A stretch of 47,463 bases of DNA, taken from Flavobacteriaceae bacterium (GTDB lineage Bacteria > Bacteroidota > Bacteroidia > Flavobacteriales > Flavobacteriaceae). The notes under the pieces are model-generated. The model did not search any database. It was not told the DNA's origin and saw nothing but the letters and a program-made list of their open reading frames with translations. Position 1 is the first letter of the stretch. Every line of letters begins with the position of its first letter. Of this stretch, positions 33,967-43,109 are shown piece after piece. The stretch is taken from contig NZIQ01000081.1 of the NCBI GenBank assembly GCA_002691685.1, positions 1 through 47,463 of the forward strand, given 5' to 3'. The position numbers and the translations under genes were made by a program.

Positions 33967-35706
33967 ATGAATTGGAAGTTTTATTATTCGTGTTACATAA
34001 GTCTCGTTTTAGTTATGTGTTTTTCTTGCACAAAGGACACCGAAATAAACCAAAAACCCAATGTAATTCTCATTATTGCTGACGATCAAGGATATGGAGA
34101 CTTGAGTGCAAGAGGAAATCCTTATCTAAACACGCCAACTTTAGATCAGTTAGCCCATAGCGCCCTCTCATTTGAAAATTTTTATGTGAGTCCTGTTTGC
34201 TCACCAACACGAGCCGAATTACTGACTGGAAAGTATTATCCTAAGTCTGGTGTATACTCCACCTCAACAGGGGGTGAGCGTATTAATTTAGACCAACAAA
34301 TACTCGGGGATTATTTTAAAGAAGATGGATACCAAACTGGATTTTTTGGCAAATGGCACAGTGGGCAGCAGTATCCTTATCATCCTAATGCCAGAGGGTT
34401 TGAAGAGTTTTATGGCTTCTGTTCTGGACATCTCGGACACTACTTTGACGCCCGCATTGAGCACAACGGTAAGGCCATCCGTTCCAAAGGCTATTTAACA
34501 GATGATCTTACGACCAAAACGATTGAATTTGCAGGTCAAAATGCAACAGAACCGTTTCTAGCCGTTTTGAGCTTGAATACACCGCACAGTCCAATGCAGG
34601 TTCCTGAGCAGTGGTATAAAAAATTTGACTCCATGACTATTGATGGGGGTGAGCGTGAAGACGTCAATCATTCTAAGGCCGCTTATGCAATGGTTGAAAA
34701 CATAGATCACAATGTAAAACGCATAATACAAGCACTAAAAAAAAATGGGCTAGATGAGAATACTGTGTTAATTTATATGAGTGATAATGGCCCCAATGGA
34801 CACCGCTTCAATGCCGGTCTAAAAGGCACCAAAGGTTCTACAGATGAAGGAGGGGTTAAAACCAATTTCTTTTTAAAATACTCGCGCTTTAAAGGTCGAA
34901 AAATTAAGCAACTCGCCTCTTCAATTGACCTGTTACCAACCTTATTGGAATTATGTGGAATCAACATACCAAAGGGTATAGACGGGGTGTCACTGATGCC
35001 TAGTATATTAAAAAATGAAATCAAGGATAAAACACTTTTTCACTTTTGGAACAATCAACTCAGTGTAAGAACCAAAGAGTATAAATTAGATACTCGTGAC
35101 TCTTTGTTTGAAATACGTAAAGATCCCAATCAAAAATTTCCTGTTCAAAACGATTCTGTCTTTGCGCTACTTCAAACTCAAAAAGAAAAATGGCTGTCCA
35201 AATACCTCCTGTCAACTGAAGAAAAAAGACCTTTTAGTATTGCCAATGCAGCCGTATTTCCAGTTGTTTTACCCAGTAGGGATGCCTCCTTTAGCGCTGA
35301 GGTAAAAAGATCAAATCGTTGGCCTAATGATTCCTATCTCAAACAGTGGAAGTCCTTGTCAGACTCCATATTTTGGCCCGTCGAAAATTTCGAATCGGGA
35401 TGGTATTATTTTACCCTTTACTACACCGCACCTAAGACCGAGGTGGGCGTACCTCTTGAAATTAAAATCAAGAATGGCAGTGTACAACAAATTGTTGAAA
35501 AGACCTTTGTGTCAAAACCGATAGGAGCTAGCGAAGACAGAGTACGCCGTATCGAGTCTTATATCAAAGACTTCTATCCCTTACGCTTTAAAGACAGTTT
35601 GTTTCTTGAGAAAGGCTTAGATACAATTGTTCTTCACAGAATGAAAAGTGGAGAACACAGTATAGAATTCCAAAAATTAGAACTCAGCCGAACTTCTAAT
35701 CAATAG
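33967..35706 (+). CDS. Sulfatase (S1 family) lipoprotein
   Basis: 579 residues from the ATG at 33967, with a lipoprotein-type signal ending near Cys21 (LVLVMCFSC). The formylglycine site is Cys78 in VCSPTRAELLTG, and the metal ligands DD appear early (VILIIADDQGYGD). GKWHSG and YMSDNGPNG complete the arylsulfatase set. The C-terminal 150 residues are an extra beta-rich domain without a recognised match. Substrate class is not deducible; in marine relatives these act on sulfated polysaccharides. It overlaps the convergent Dabb gene by eleven bases. Confidence 0.92.
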   Translation: MNWKFYYSCYISLVLVMCFSCTKDTEINQKPNVILIIADDQGYGDLSARGNPYLNTPTLDQLAHSALSFENFYVSPVCSPTRAELLTGKYYPKSGVYSTSTGGERINLDQQILGDYFKEDGYQTGFFGKWHSGQQYPYHPNARGFEEFYGFCSGHLGHYFDARIEHNGKAIRSKGYLTDDLTTKTIEFAGQNATEPFLAVLSLNTPHSPMQVPEQWYKKFDSMTIDGGEREDVNHSKAAYAMVENIDHNVKRIIQALKKNGLDENTVLIYMSDNGPNGHRFNAGLKGTKGSTDEGGVKTNFFLKYSRFKGRKIKQLASSIDLLPTLLELCGINIPKGIDGVSLMPSILKNEIKDKTLFHFWNNQLSVRTKEYKLDTRDSLFEIRKDPNQKFPVQNDSVFALLQTQKEKWLSKYLLSTEEKRPFSIANAAVFPVVLPSRDASFSAEVKRSNRWPNDSYLKQWKSLSDSIFWPVENFESGWYYFTLYYTAPKTEVGVPLEIKIKNGSVQQIVEKTFVSKPIGASEDRVRRIESYIKDFYPLRFKDSLFLEKGLDTIVLHRMKSGEHSIEFQKLELSRTSNQ

Positions 35707-36082
35707 CACTAGAATCGTAAACCACTACTTTTTTCCACAAATGATTTGCAGACTCAACAAACTTTAAATGTGTCGGATCAACTTGGTAGGCCGCCTCGTC
35801 TTCAGCGTTGGCAAATATCATCATATAGAGGTAGGTATAGCTATTATCCACTACATCCCTTTGCTCTGTGGATGCAGGTCTTCCAAGATGTGATTTTATC
35901 GCCTGTGGATTAGTGGCCATTAGCTCTTTAATGGCTTTTTCAAAATCGGCACGGTCAGATGAATTATCAGGCTCATTGAGCCAAAATAAAACAGTGTGAA
36001 CTAAAGGGCCTTCTAAAGGTTCTGCTTGAGAGAATGCTGTTGAACTCATTGCAATAACTAAAAATAAAATGATTTTTTTCAT
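35696..36082 (-). CDS. Secreted Dabb (stress-responsive A/B barrel) protein
   Basis: 128 residues with a signal peptide (MKKIILFLVIAMSSTAFSQ) and one dimeric alpha/beta-barrel domain (HTVLFWLNEP ... GRPASTEQRDVVDNSYTYL ... AYQVDPTHLKFVE ... LWKKVVVYDS). Function in this secreted group is not established. It starts four bases after the serine hydrolase gene ends, so the two form a unit. Confidence 0.88.
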   Translation of the reverse strand: MKKIILFLVIAMSSTAFSQAEPLEGPLVHTVLFWLNEPDNSSDRADFEKAIKELMATNPQAIKSHLGRPASTEQRDVVDNSYTYLYMMIFANAEDEAAYQVDPTHLKFVESANHLWKKVVVYDSSAID

Positions 36083-36086
36083 ACTA

Positions 36087-37349
36087 TTAATCGATGATGG
36101 CCTGATAAACTAAGGCTCTTAATTTTTGATGATCGTCTACATTTTGAATAGGAATCACCTGAGTGAAATAAACCACTACGAGTTCTTCTTTAGGGTCAAC
36201 CCAGTAACTAGAATGATATGCGCCACCCCAGCCAAACTCACCTACAGAACCTAATTCACCTCTTAGACCTAAATCTTTCGATATCGAATACCCCAATCCA
36301 AAGCCCATTCCGTTTTGCCAACTGTACTCAATACCTCCAAGGTGATCTACAGTCATTAATTCAACTGATTTTCGAGACAGGATACGGTGATTGTTGTAGG
36401 TTCCTCCATTGAGCATCATCTGCAAAAACCTAGCGTAATCTATAGCGGTGCTCACTAAGCCAGCTCCTCCTGAGTAATTCTTACGAGGACCTTTTACATA
36501 AGCCCCTTGGCTCTGCATCGTCCCTTCCTTAGGGGCCCGAACTAATTTTTGATTAACCATATTGTAAACCGTAGCCAAACGGTTTGCCTTGTTCTTAGGC
36601 ACGTAAAAATACGTGTCGTTCATTCCCAAGGGATCTAAAATATGTTCACTTAAAAATTCAGCCAAACTTTGACCTGAAACCACATTGACCAAAGCTCCTA
36701 GGATATCAGTATTATAACCATAGACGAACTGTGATCCTGGCTGTGCCTCATGTGGCAACACAGCTATGCGTTTTATTGTTTCCAAAACTGCTTCGTCTCT
36801 GTGCGCAAAATACCATCCTTGCAGGTCTGCTTCTGCCCACTTATCTGCTGCCACTCCATATCCATAACCAATACCCGCTGTGTGGGTGAGCAAATCACGA
36901 ATAGTAATTTCTCTATTGGCAGGAACAACATCGTAAGAATCATCTTCATTTTTAGCGGCCACTGTGCTGTTTTTAAATTCTGGAATATATTTGCTAATAG
37001 GGTCATTGATTAACAATTGCCCTCGTTCTTGCAACATCATCACCGCTGTACTCACAATCGCTTTAGTTTGAGAGGCTATACGAAACATAGCGTCAGTACC
37101 CATTGAAATCTCATTTTCGATGTCTTGCATCCCAATAGCTTCGTGATATACGACTTGTCCTTTTCGAGCAATCAACGTCACTGTGCCCGGTAATTGCCCT
37201 TGATTCACATATTGATGAAAAGTGTGACTTAGGGTATTCAATCGCTCAGAAGACATTCCTACAGCTTCTGCCTTATTTTCAACCAATTGTTGGCTAAATA
37301 AAGTCGCCTGAACTCCCGTTAAAAGCAGGATAAATAAATATTTTCTCAT
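36087..37349 (-). CDS. Serine hydrolase, beta-lactamase/class C-like
   Basis: 420 residues with a signal peptide (MRKYLFILLLTGVQATLFSQ). The active-site SxxK is Ser93-Gln-Thr-Lys96 in FRIASQTKAI, and a tyrosine motif lies in VYGYNTDILG (about 209-218). The family contains esterases, D-aminopeptidases and penicillin-binding-like enzymes, and the substrate cannot be assigned. It is divergent from the GH30 gene with a 76-base spacer holding an inverted repeat, and is followed by the Dabb gene. Confidence 0.9.
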   Translation of the reverse strand: MRKYLFILLLTGVQATLFSQQLVENKAEAVGMSSERLNTLSHTFHQYVNQGQLPGTVTLIARKGQVVYHEAIGMQDIENEISMGTDAMFRIASQTKAIVSTAVMMLQERGQLLINDPISKYIPEFKNSTVAAKNEDDSYDVVPANREITIRDLLTHTAGIGYGYGVAADKWAEADLQGWYFAHRDEAVLETIKRIAVLPHEAQPGSQFVYGYNTDILGALVNVVSGQSLAEFLSEHILDPLGMNDTYFYVPKNKANRLATVYNMVNQKLVRAPKEGTMQSQGAYVKGPRKNYSGGAGLVSTAIDYARFLQMMLNGGTYNNHRILSRKSVELMTVDHLGGIEYSWQNGMGFGLGYSISKDLGLRGELGSVGEFGWGGAYHSSYWVDPKEELVVVYFTQVIPIQNVDDHQKLRALVYQAIID

Positions 37350-37370
37350 TGTTTAATGGTTTAGTTAGTC

Positions 37371-37384
37371 TAACTTGTAAGTTA
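37371..37384. promoter_or_regulatory. Inverted repeat between divergent serine hydrolase and GH30 genes
   Basis: TAACTT and AAGTTA flank a two-base centre in the shared 76-base upstream region. The arrangement fits a dimeric regulator site, but it is AT-rich and short. Confidence 0.3.
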
Positions 37385-37425
37385 TGAAAAAGGTGTGAGA
37401 TTCACTCCATAACCAACCTTAAGCC

Positions 37426-38817
37426 ATGAAAAAAACAATAATTTTTATAACTACAATAACGCTGCTTTTTGCCTGCGCAGAAAAAGAAGCCTTCAGCACT
37501 TATGCGCTTTTAAGTCAAATTAACGGGACACAAAAAATAACCGAGGTTTCGCCAACTGAAAACTCCGCCTTTGACGTTGATATTGCCATTGACACTGCTC
37601 AGCGTTTTCAGCAGATGGAAGGGTTTGGCTATACTTTAACTGGGGGCAGTGCGGCACATATCTTTAAAATGAATACAGCGCCTCAAGACTCTTTATTACA
37701 AGCTCTTTTTGGCACGCAAAAAGGAGCATTAGGAATAAGCTATCTGAGGCTGAGTTTGGGGGCTTCAGATTTAGATGAGTTTCCCTGGTCGTACAATGAC
37801 CTAGATTCGAATCAAGAAGATAAAGAATTATCTGCATTTAGCTTGAGCAGAGATACTTTATACTTGCTTCCTATTTTGAAAAAAATAAAAAGCATCAATC
37901 CCAAAATACAATTGATGTCGTCGCCTTGGTCGGCCCCAAAATGGATGAAGAACAACCAAGACAGTAGAGGTGGAGAATTACTCAAAAAATACTATTCAGC
38001 CTACGCCTTATATTTCGCAAAATACATCAAAGCCATGGGAGAAGAAGGCATAAAAATAGATGCCATCACAATTCAAAACGAACCCCATCATCCTGGAAAT
38101 AATCCCAGCATGTATATGATTTCTAGCGATCAAGCAGAATTTATTGGCGCTCATCTAGGCCCTCTTTTTGAGGCCCAAAACATTGACACCAAAATCATCA
38201 TTTGGGATCATAACGCTGACGAATACAATTATCCTATCGAAGTGCTTAGTAATCCTAAAGCAAACACTTATATCGATGGATCAGCCTTTCACCTTTACGC
38301 TGGATCTATTACTGCCCTATCAGAAGTTCACAAGGCCTTTCCGTCAAAAAACCTCTATTTCACTGAACAGTGGACAGGGGCTCCCGGAGACTTCGAAAAG
38401 GATTTCAGCTGGCACTTTGAACAACTCATGATCGGGGCTCCAAACAATTGGTCAAAGGTCGTTTTGGAATGGAACCTCAGCAATAACCCCGAACTAAAAC
38501 CGCACACAGACCGGGGTGGATGCACTAGATGTTTAGGCGCGATAACCATAGATCAGAACAAGGTAGTCGCCAACCCTTCGTATTACGTCATGGCTCATAC
38601 CTCGCCTTTCGTTCGTCCAGGAGCTTTCAGAATCCATTCCACCCAACACGACAATGTGCCAAATACCGCCTACGAAAATGAAGATGGTAGCATCAGCGTT
38701 TTGCTGTACAACAAAAACGAAAAACAACATACTGTTCGAATTAGTGGGCTCGAAGAAGTTTTCACCTATACTGTTCCGGCTCAATCTGCACTCAGCGTCA
38801 CTTTTTCCAAACCCTAA
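37426..38817 (+). CDS. Glycoside hydrolase family 30 lipoprotein
   Basis: 463 residues with a lipoprotein signal (MKKTIIFITTITLLFAC, Cys17). The family core begins QQMEGFGYTLTGGSA and LRLSLGASDLDEF. The acid/base is Glu219 in TIQNEPHH and the nucleophile Glu314 in YFTEQWTG, on the (beta/alpha)8 barrel, with the C-terminal beta-sandwich completing the fold (VLLYNKNEKQHTV). GH30 enzymes of this type act on beta-glucosides or beta-1,6-glucans; which applies is inference. Its stop overlaps the next gene start by one base. Confidence 0.92.
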   Translation: MKKTIIFITTITLLFACAEKEAFSTYALLSQINGTQKITEVSPTENSAFDVDIAIDTAQRFQQMEGFGYTLTGGSAAHIFKMNTAPQDSLLQALFGTQKGALGISYLRLSLGASDLDEFPWSYNDLDSNQEDKELSAFSLSRDTLYLLPILKKIKSINPKIQLMSSPWSAPKWMKNNQDSRGGELLKKYYSAYALYFAKYIKAMGEEGIKIDAITIQNEPHHPGNNPSMYMISSDQAEFIGAHLGPLFEAQNIDTKIIIWDHNADEYNYPIEVLSNPKANTYIDGSAFHLYAGSITALSEVHKAFPSKNLYFTEQWTGAPGDFEKDFSWHFEQLMIGAPNNWSKVVLEWNLSNNPELKPHTDRGGCTRCLGAITIDQNKVVANPSYYVMAHTSPFVRPGAFRIHSTQHDNVPNTAYENEDGSISVLLYNKNEKQHTVRISGLEEVFTYTVPAQSALSVTFSKP

Positions 38818-39278
38818 TGAACGAATTGCAAGTTGCTTTCAATACCTACAGCATAAGTGACAATGATGAATTATCGCGCGTGATCAAATTGAACATGCCT
38901 ACCTTCTTTAACCATGATGAAATTGAAGATTATCTTCTGTTTTTGAATTCCCAAAGGCAGTTTTACTTTACGGTATATAATGAAAAAAATGAGGTGGTGG
39001 GTGGATTTGGATATAGCCTTTTTTCTTCACAAGGGTACGCTAAAATAGATTGGATCTTTTTTGATCCTAAGATTCACGGCCAAAGAGTAGGAAGCGAGGC
39101 TGTTCGTTTTTGCGAAGCGCACATTTTACCTCATAAAGCAGTGAAAAAAATTGTAATCACAACCTCCCAAAAGACTTCTACGTTCTTTAAGAAATTGGGT
39201 TATACACTCGAAAAAACCCAGGCTGATTTTTGGGGAAAAGGATTGGACCTACACCAAGTCGTCAAATCAATTGGTTAA
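38817..39278 (+). CDS. GNAT family N-acetyltransferase
   Basis: 153 residues with a GNAT core: strand IDWIFFDPKIHGQRVGSEAV holds the Q/R-x-x-G-x-G/A acetyl-CoA loop, and KKLGYTLEKT is the usual late motif. No signal peptide is seen, so it is cytosolic. Substrate unknown. It is translationally coupled to GH30 (TAATG). The 3' end overlaps the convergent gntP-type gene by seventeen bases. Confidence 0.85.
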   Translation: MNELQVAFNTYSISDNDELSRVIKLNMPTFFNHDEIEDYLLFLNSQRQFYFTVYNEKNEVVGGFGYSLFSSQGYAKIDWIFFDPKIHGQRVGSEAVRFCEAHILPHKAVKKIVITTSQKTSTFFKKLGYTLEKTQADFWGKGLDLHQVVKSIG

Positions 39279-40578
39279 GCGCTAATACGCCCAATAAACC
39301 AGAAATTCCAATAGTGGTTTCCATCACGGTCCAGGTGGATAGCGTTTCTTTTATCGTAAGATTAAAATATTCCTTGAACAGCCAAAAGCCAGAATCATTC
39401 AAATGAGACAACATCAAACTACCAGAACCAATTGCCAAAACCATAAGTTCTGGGCTTACATCAGTAGCACTGACCAGTGGAAGCACAATACCCGCTGCCG
39501 TAAGCCCAGCTACAGTAGCAGAACCCACTGTAAATCGAATAACGGTAGCGATAAACCAGGCAATGATAAGTGGAGATATATTGATACCTTCTAACATCAC
39601 TCCGATTTCTTGACTAACTCCACTGTCGACTAAAATTTGTTTTAGGGCTCCTGAGCCAGCTATAATGAGCAAGACCATTGTAATACCCTTAATTGAATTG
39701 GCATAAATATCCATCACCTCTTTTACGCTTTTACCTCTGCGAATTCCCAAGACGTAAGCGGCAAATAATACTGTAATTAATAAGGCGATAACAGGGTTTC
39801 CTATAAATTCAACAACGGTCATGGTTTGCGCTGACAAGCTGTTTATCTCTACAAGCACCGTGGCAATTCCAATGATGAGTACTGGTAATAAGGTGGTCAA
39901 CAAACTTATACCTAAGCCGGGCATTTCTTCTTCAGTAAAAACGCGACTCGCTTGAAATTCTTTAATTGGTCTGGCCTGAACCTTTGGTAGAAAACGAACC
40001 AATACTGGCCCTGAAATTAGTATCGCAGGAATAGAAACAATAAATCCATACAACAAGGTTTTGCCCAAATCTGCTTCAAACATCACAGATAAAGCCGATG
40101 GTGCCGGGTGTGGCGGTAAAAAACCATGGGTAACCGACAGAGAGGCAAGCATGGGTAAGGCAACCTGAATTAAAGGTAGTCCTGTTGAAGCCGCAACCGT
40201 GAATACTAAGGGTACTAAAATGACAAAGCCTACAGAATAAAAGAGGGTAATACCGACCAAAAAGCCTGTCAGCATAACCGCAATTTTCGTATTTTTCACC
40301 CCGAAATAAGCGACTAAACCTTCGGTGATTCGCTGGGCAGCTCCACTCTCGGCAACAAGTTTGCCTAGCATCGCACCAAAGCCTAAAATCATAACTAAGA
40401 AGCCGAGAATATTTCCGATTCCCTTTTCTAAAGAACCCACCAATTGATCTAAGGGCATTCCTTGAAAGATTCCAATGCCTAAGGCGACTAGAATAAAAGA
40501 GATAAAAGTGTTTAATCGTATAACTGCTACAAGCAGAAATAACGCAAAAATTCCAATTCCAACTACAACTAACGACAT
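39262..40578 (-). CDS. GntP family gluconate:H+ symporter
   Basis: 438 residues, about 12-14 membrane helices. GntP signatures include GFGAMLGKLVAESGAAQRI, FLVGITLFYSVGFVILVPLV and SVTHGFLPPHPAPSA. Family members import gluconate and related sugar acids. It begins nine bases after the S9D peptidase gene, as the last gene of the leftward run, and no gluconate kinase is nearby. Confidence 0.92.
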   Translation of the reverse strand: MSLVVVGIGIFALFLLVAVIRLNTFISFILVALGIGIFQGMPLDQLVGSLEKGIGNILGFLVMILGFGAMLGKLVAESGAAQRITEGLVAYFGVKNTKIAVMLTGFLVGITLFYSVGFVILVPLVFTVAASTGLPLIQVALPMLASLSVTHGFLPPHPAPSALSVMFEADLGKTLLYGFIVSIPAILISGPVLVRFLPKVQARPIKEFQASRVFTEEEMPGLGISLLTTLLPVLIIGIATVLVEINSLSAQTMTVVEFIGNPVIALLITVLFAAYVLGIRRGKSVKEVMDIYANSIKGITMVLLIIAGSGALKQILVDSGVSQEIGVMLEGINISPLIIAWFIATVIRFTVGSATVAGLTAAGIVLPLVSATDVSPELMVLAIGSGSLMLSHLNDSGFWLFKEYFNLTIKETLSTWTVMETTIGISGLLGVLALNQLI

Positions 40579-40587
40579 CTTAAAGCC

Positions 40588-43038
40588 CTATCCTTTAGGT
40601 GTTTTTTCTTTGGAAAAGTCGGTCTTTTTCGACTTGACGTGTTTCTCTAACCAACGGTCCTGTTCCCAGATTAAATGTAATATGGTTTCTTTGGCTCTAT
40701 AACCATGGCTTTCCTTTGGAAACATCACCAGTCTAGTGGTAGCGCCTAGTCCCTTAAGTGCATTGTAATAACGCTCACTCTGCATGGGGTAGGTTCCTGA
40801 ATTATTATCTTCTTCTCCATGCACCAATAATAGCGGCGTTTTCATTTTATCAGCATGCATAAAAGGCGACATAGTATAATACACCTCAGGTGCTTCCCAG
40901 TAAGACCTAGGCTCACTTTGAAAGCCAAAAGGAGTAAGTGTTCTATTATAGGCCCCCGATCTTGCAATTCCAGCCGCAAAAAGATTCGAATGACTCAATA
41001 AATTAGCCACCATAAAGGCGCCGTAACTATGCCCCCCAACAGCAACTCTATCTCGATCAGCGTATCCTAATCCTACAACAGCATCAATCGCCGCCTCGGC
41101 GTTGGCTACGAGTTGGGGTCTAAACGAATCGTTTGGTTCGGTATCCCCTTCTCCAATAATTGGAAAAGCCGCTCGGTCTAAAACGACATACCCCTGAGTA
41201 ACCCAATAAATTGGTGAACCCCAAGAAGGGTAAATAAATCGATTTGGATTATTGGTCTTTTGAGCCGCGCTACTTTTGTCTTTATACTCTCTTGGATAAG
41301 CCCATAAAATCATAGGAAGCGGATCGGGGTTTGTCTTGTCATAGCCTGCTGGCGTATAGAGCACGCCACTTAATTCCAAACCGTCTTTTCTTTGGTAACT
41401 CACGAGTTCTTTCTCAACGTCAACTAAGGCTTTAAATGGGTTTTCAAATGAGGTCAATTGATCGAGTTCACTTTGCTTAGCTAAATTGCGATAGTAGTAA
41501 TTCGGAAACTCCTTTGGTGATTCTATTCGAAGATACAGGCGATTTTTATCGCTCTGATAATCCAAAATGCCTTCGTATTTATCAGTGTAGCTAGACTCAT
41601 AAACTCGGCTCGTATTCGCGTTGCTCAAGTTTAAGCGGTCGACAAAAGGAAATTGGCCTTTGTCAGAAAACCCACTTCCGATTAAAAAAGCATTATTGCC
41701 TTCAAGGCTTAAAACATAGGTGTTGTATTTTGATTTTTGTGTCACAAATCTACCCGGGTCGCTGTAAACATCCTGATAGTTGCGATCGAAGATCAATTGA
41801 GGAATTTGTTCAGATTTCGAAGGGTCAAACACATAGGTTTTAGTGTTACGAGTATTCCACCAGCGATCACTAATTACAGCCGTTTTATCATTTCCCCAAA
41901 TCACGTTGGAGATTCTGTTTTTAACCATGACCGTCATCTCTGGTGCTTTATTAAAAGGAGCCTTCCACTGGTAAAGCGCGTCTCTATACGCCACCTTGTT
42001 TTCAGGGTCTCCTTCATCTAAGGCCTGAGTGAAATACAAGGTAGACGCCTTATCTGCTCTCCAGGCTACAGACCGTTTGCCCTTTTTTGAAGCCATAAAA
42101 CCTTTTGGTCGAACTTCTTCCAAAGGACTATCGTCCACAAGCTTGATTAGATTGGCGTTCATATCGTAAACATGAGTTTCCAGCGGAAAACGACTGTATG
42201 TAACCAAATACGAAAAAGGCTCTTTTAAAAAGCTTATCATTACATATTTGCCGTCAGGTGAGATTCGAATAGCCCTGTACATTCGTGTATCCAAAAAAGA
42301 TGATATCTCTCCTTTTAAAGAGATTTTAAGAATTTTAGCTCTTGTCAGTTGTTTAAAATTATATGCGTCGCTCGGATTCTTGATTAGATCTTGATAGGTT
42401 CTATTTTGTGCTTTTTCTCCATTGTTTTCGGTGACCTTTGGTCCAGTTGGTGTTTTTTTCGAAGTGTCGATTAAGGCTTCTTTATCCTCTGGAACGACCT
42501 TAATCAAAAGTTCTTTGCTATTCTTTAACCAAACAAATTGAGAACCCAAACTCGCGTTGAGTTTAGCCTCATATATGCGTTTGGCTTTTTGCTGAGCTAC
42601 ATTTAAAACCCAAAGTTCTACTCCAGTAGAAGTGGTGTGAGTCATGGCCACATGAGATTCGTCTGGCGACCATGAAAAATTAGCAAAACGCGGGTTTTGA
42701 GGAAGACCATCGACTTGAAGTCTTCGCTCTTTTTGTTTTAAATCGACAACTTCAACCTTGGTGTAATAAGTTGTTCGACTTCCGATATGGGTATTAGGGT
42801 CTAATCTAAGACCCGCAATTCTAAGCTCAGGCTGCGAAAGCTCTTCTATGCTTTTATATGTAGGTCTGTAGGCAAAGACCATATGTTCGTCTTTAGAATC
42901 TCTAAGAACAGTAGGCGCCAAATCGACATCAATTAAATCATTAAGGGCTTTTTTAGGTGTTTGATAGCCCAAGTCTTGTTGTGCAAATAGCCCAGTGCAA
43001 ACAAGAATTACAAAAAGCAGAGTCAGTTTTTTTCTCAT
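40588..43038 (-). CDS. Secreted S9 family peptidase (S9D glutamyl-endopeptidase-like)
   Basis: 816 residues with a signal peptide (LLFVILVCTGLFAQ). An N-terminal propeller region (about 60-560, with FANFSWSPDESHVAM) precedes the hydrolase domain. The triad is Ser671 in GGHSYGAFM, Asp744 in HGEEDNNSGT and His778 in ESHGYRAKET. The MQSERYYNALKGLG segment resembles plant chloroplast glutamyl endopeptidase (S9D) more than dipeptidyl peptidases; specificity is inferred. The DUF5916 gene lies 71 bases upstream. Confidence 0.9.
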   Translation of the reverse strand: MRKKLTLLFVILVCTGLFAQQDLGYQTPKKALNDLIDVDLAPTVLRDSKDEHMVFAYRPTYKSIEELSQPELRIAGLRLDPNTHIGSRTTYYTKVEVVDLKQKERRLQVDGLPQNPRFANFSWSPDESHVAMTHTTSTGVELWVLNVAQQKAKRIYEAKLNASLGSQFVWLKNSKELLIKVVPEDKEALIDTSKKTPTGPKVTENNGEKAQNRTYQDLIKNPSDAYNFKQLTRAKILKISLKGEISSFLDTRMYRAIRISPDGKYVMISFLKEPFSYLVTYSRFPLETHVYDMNANLIKLVDDSPLEEVRPKGFMASKKGKRSVAWRADKASTLYFTQALDEGDPENKVAYRDALYQWKAPFNKAPEMTVMVKNRISNVIWGNDKTAVISDRWWNTRNTKTYVFDPSKSEQIPQLIFDRNYQDVYSDPGRFVTQKSKYNTYVLSLEGNNAFLIGSGFSDKGQFPFVDRLNLSNANTSRVYESSYTDKYEGILDYQSDKNRLYLRIESPKEFPNYYYRNLAKQSELDQLTSFENPFKALVDVEKELVSYQRKDGLELSGVLYTPAGYDKTNPDPLPMILWAYPREYKDKSSAAQKTNNPNRFIYPSWGSPIYWVTQGYVVLDRAAFPIIGEGDTEPNDSFRPQLVANAEAAIDAVVGLGYADRDRVAVGGHSYGAFMVANLLSHSNLFAAGIARSGAYNRTLTPFGFQSEPRSYWEAPEVYYTMSPFMHADKMKTPLLLVHGEEDNNSGTYPMQSERYYNALKGLGATTRLVMFPKESHGYRAKETILHLIWEQDRWLEKHVKSKKTDFSKEKTPKG

Positions 43039-43081
43039 GACAGGTTAAGTTGAGTTGTTATGAAATTACAAAATTCTTTAA

Positions 43082-43093
43082 GCCAATATTGGC
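43082..43093. other. 12-base perfect palindrome between DUF5916 and S9D genes
   Basis: GCCAATATTGGC equals its own reverse complement and sits in the 71-base spacer among further GGCC/GCC repeats. It could be a regulator site or part of a weak terminator of the DUF5916 gene. Confidence 0.3.
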
Positions 43094-43109
43094 CATGAGC
43101 CATAAGGCC

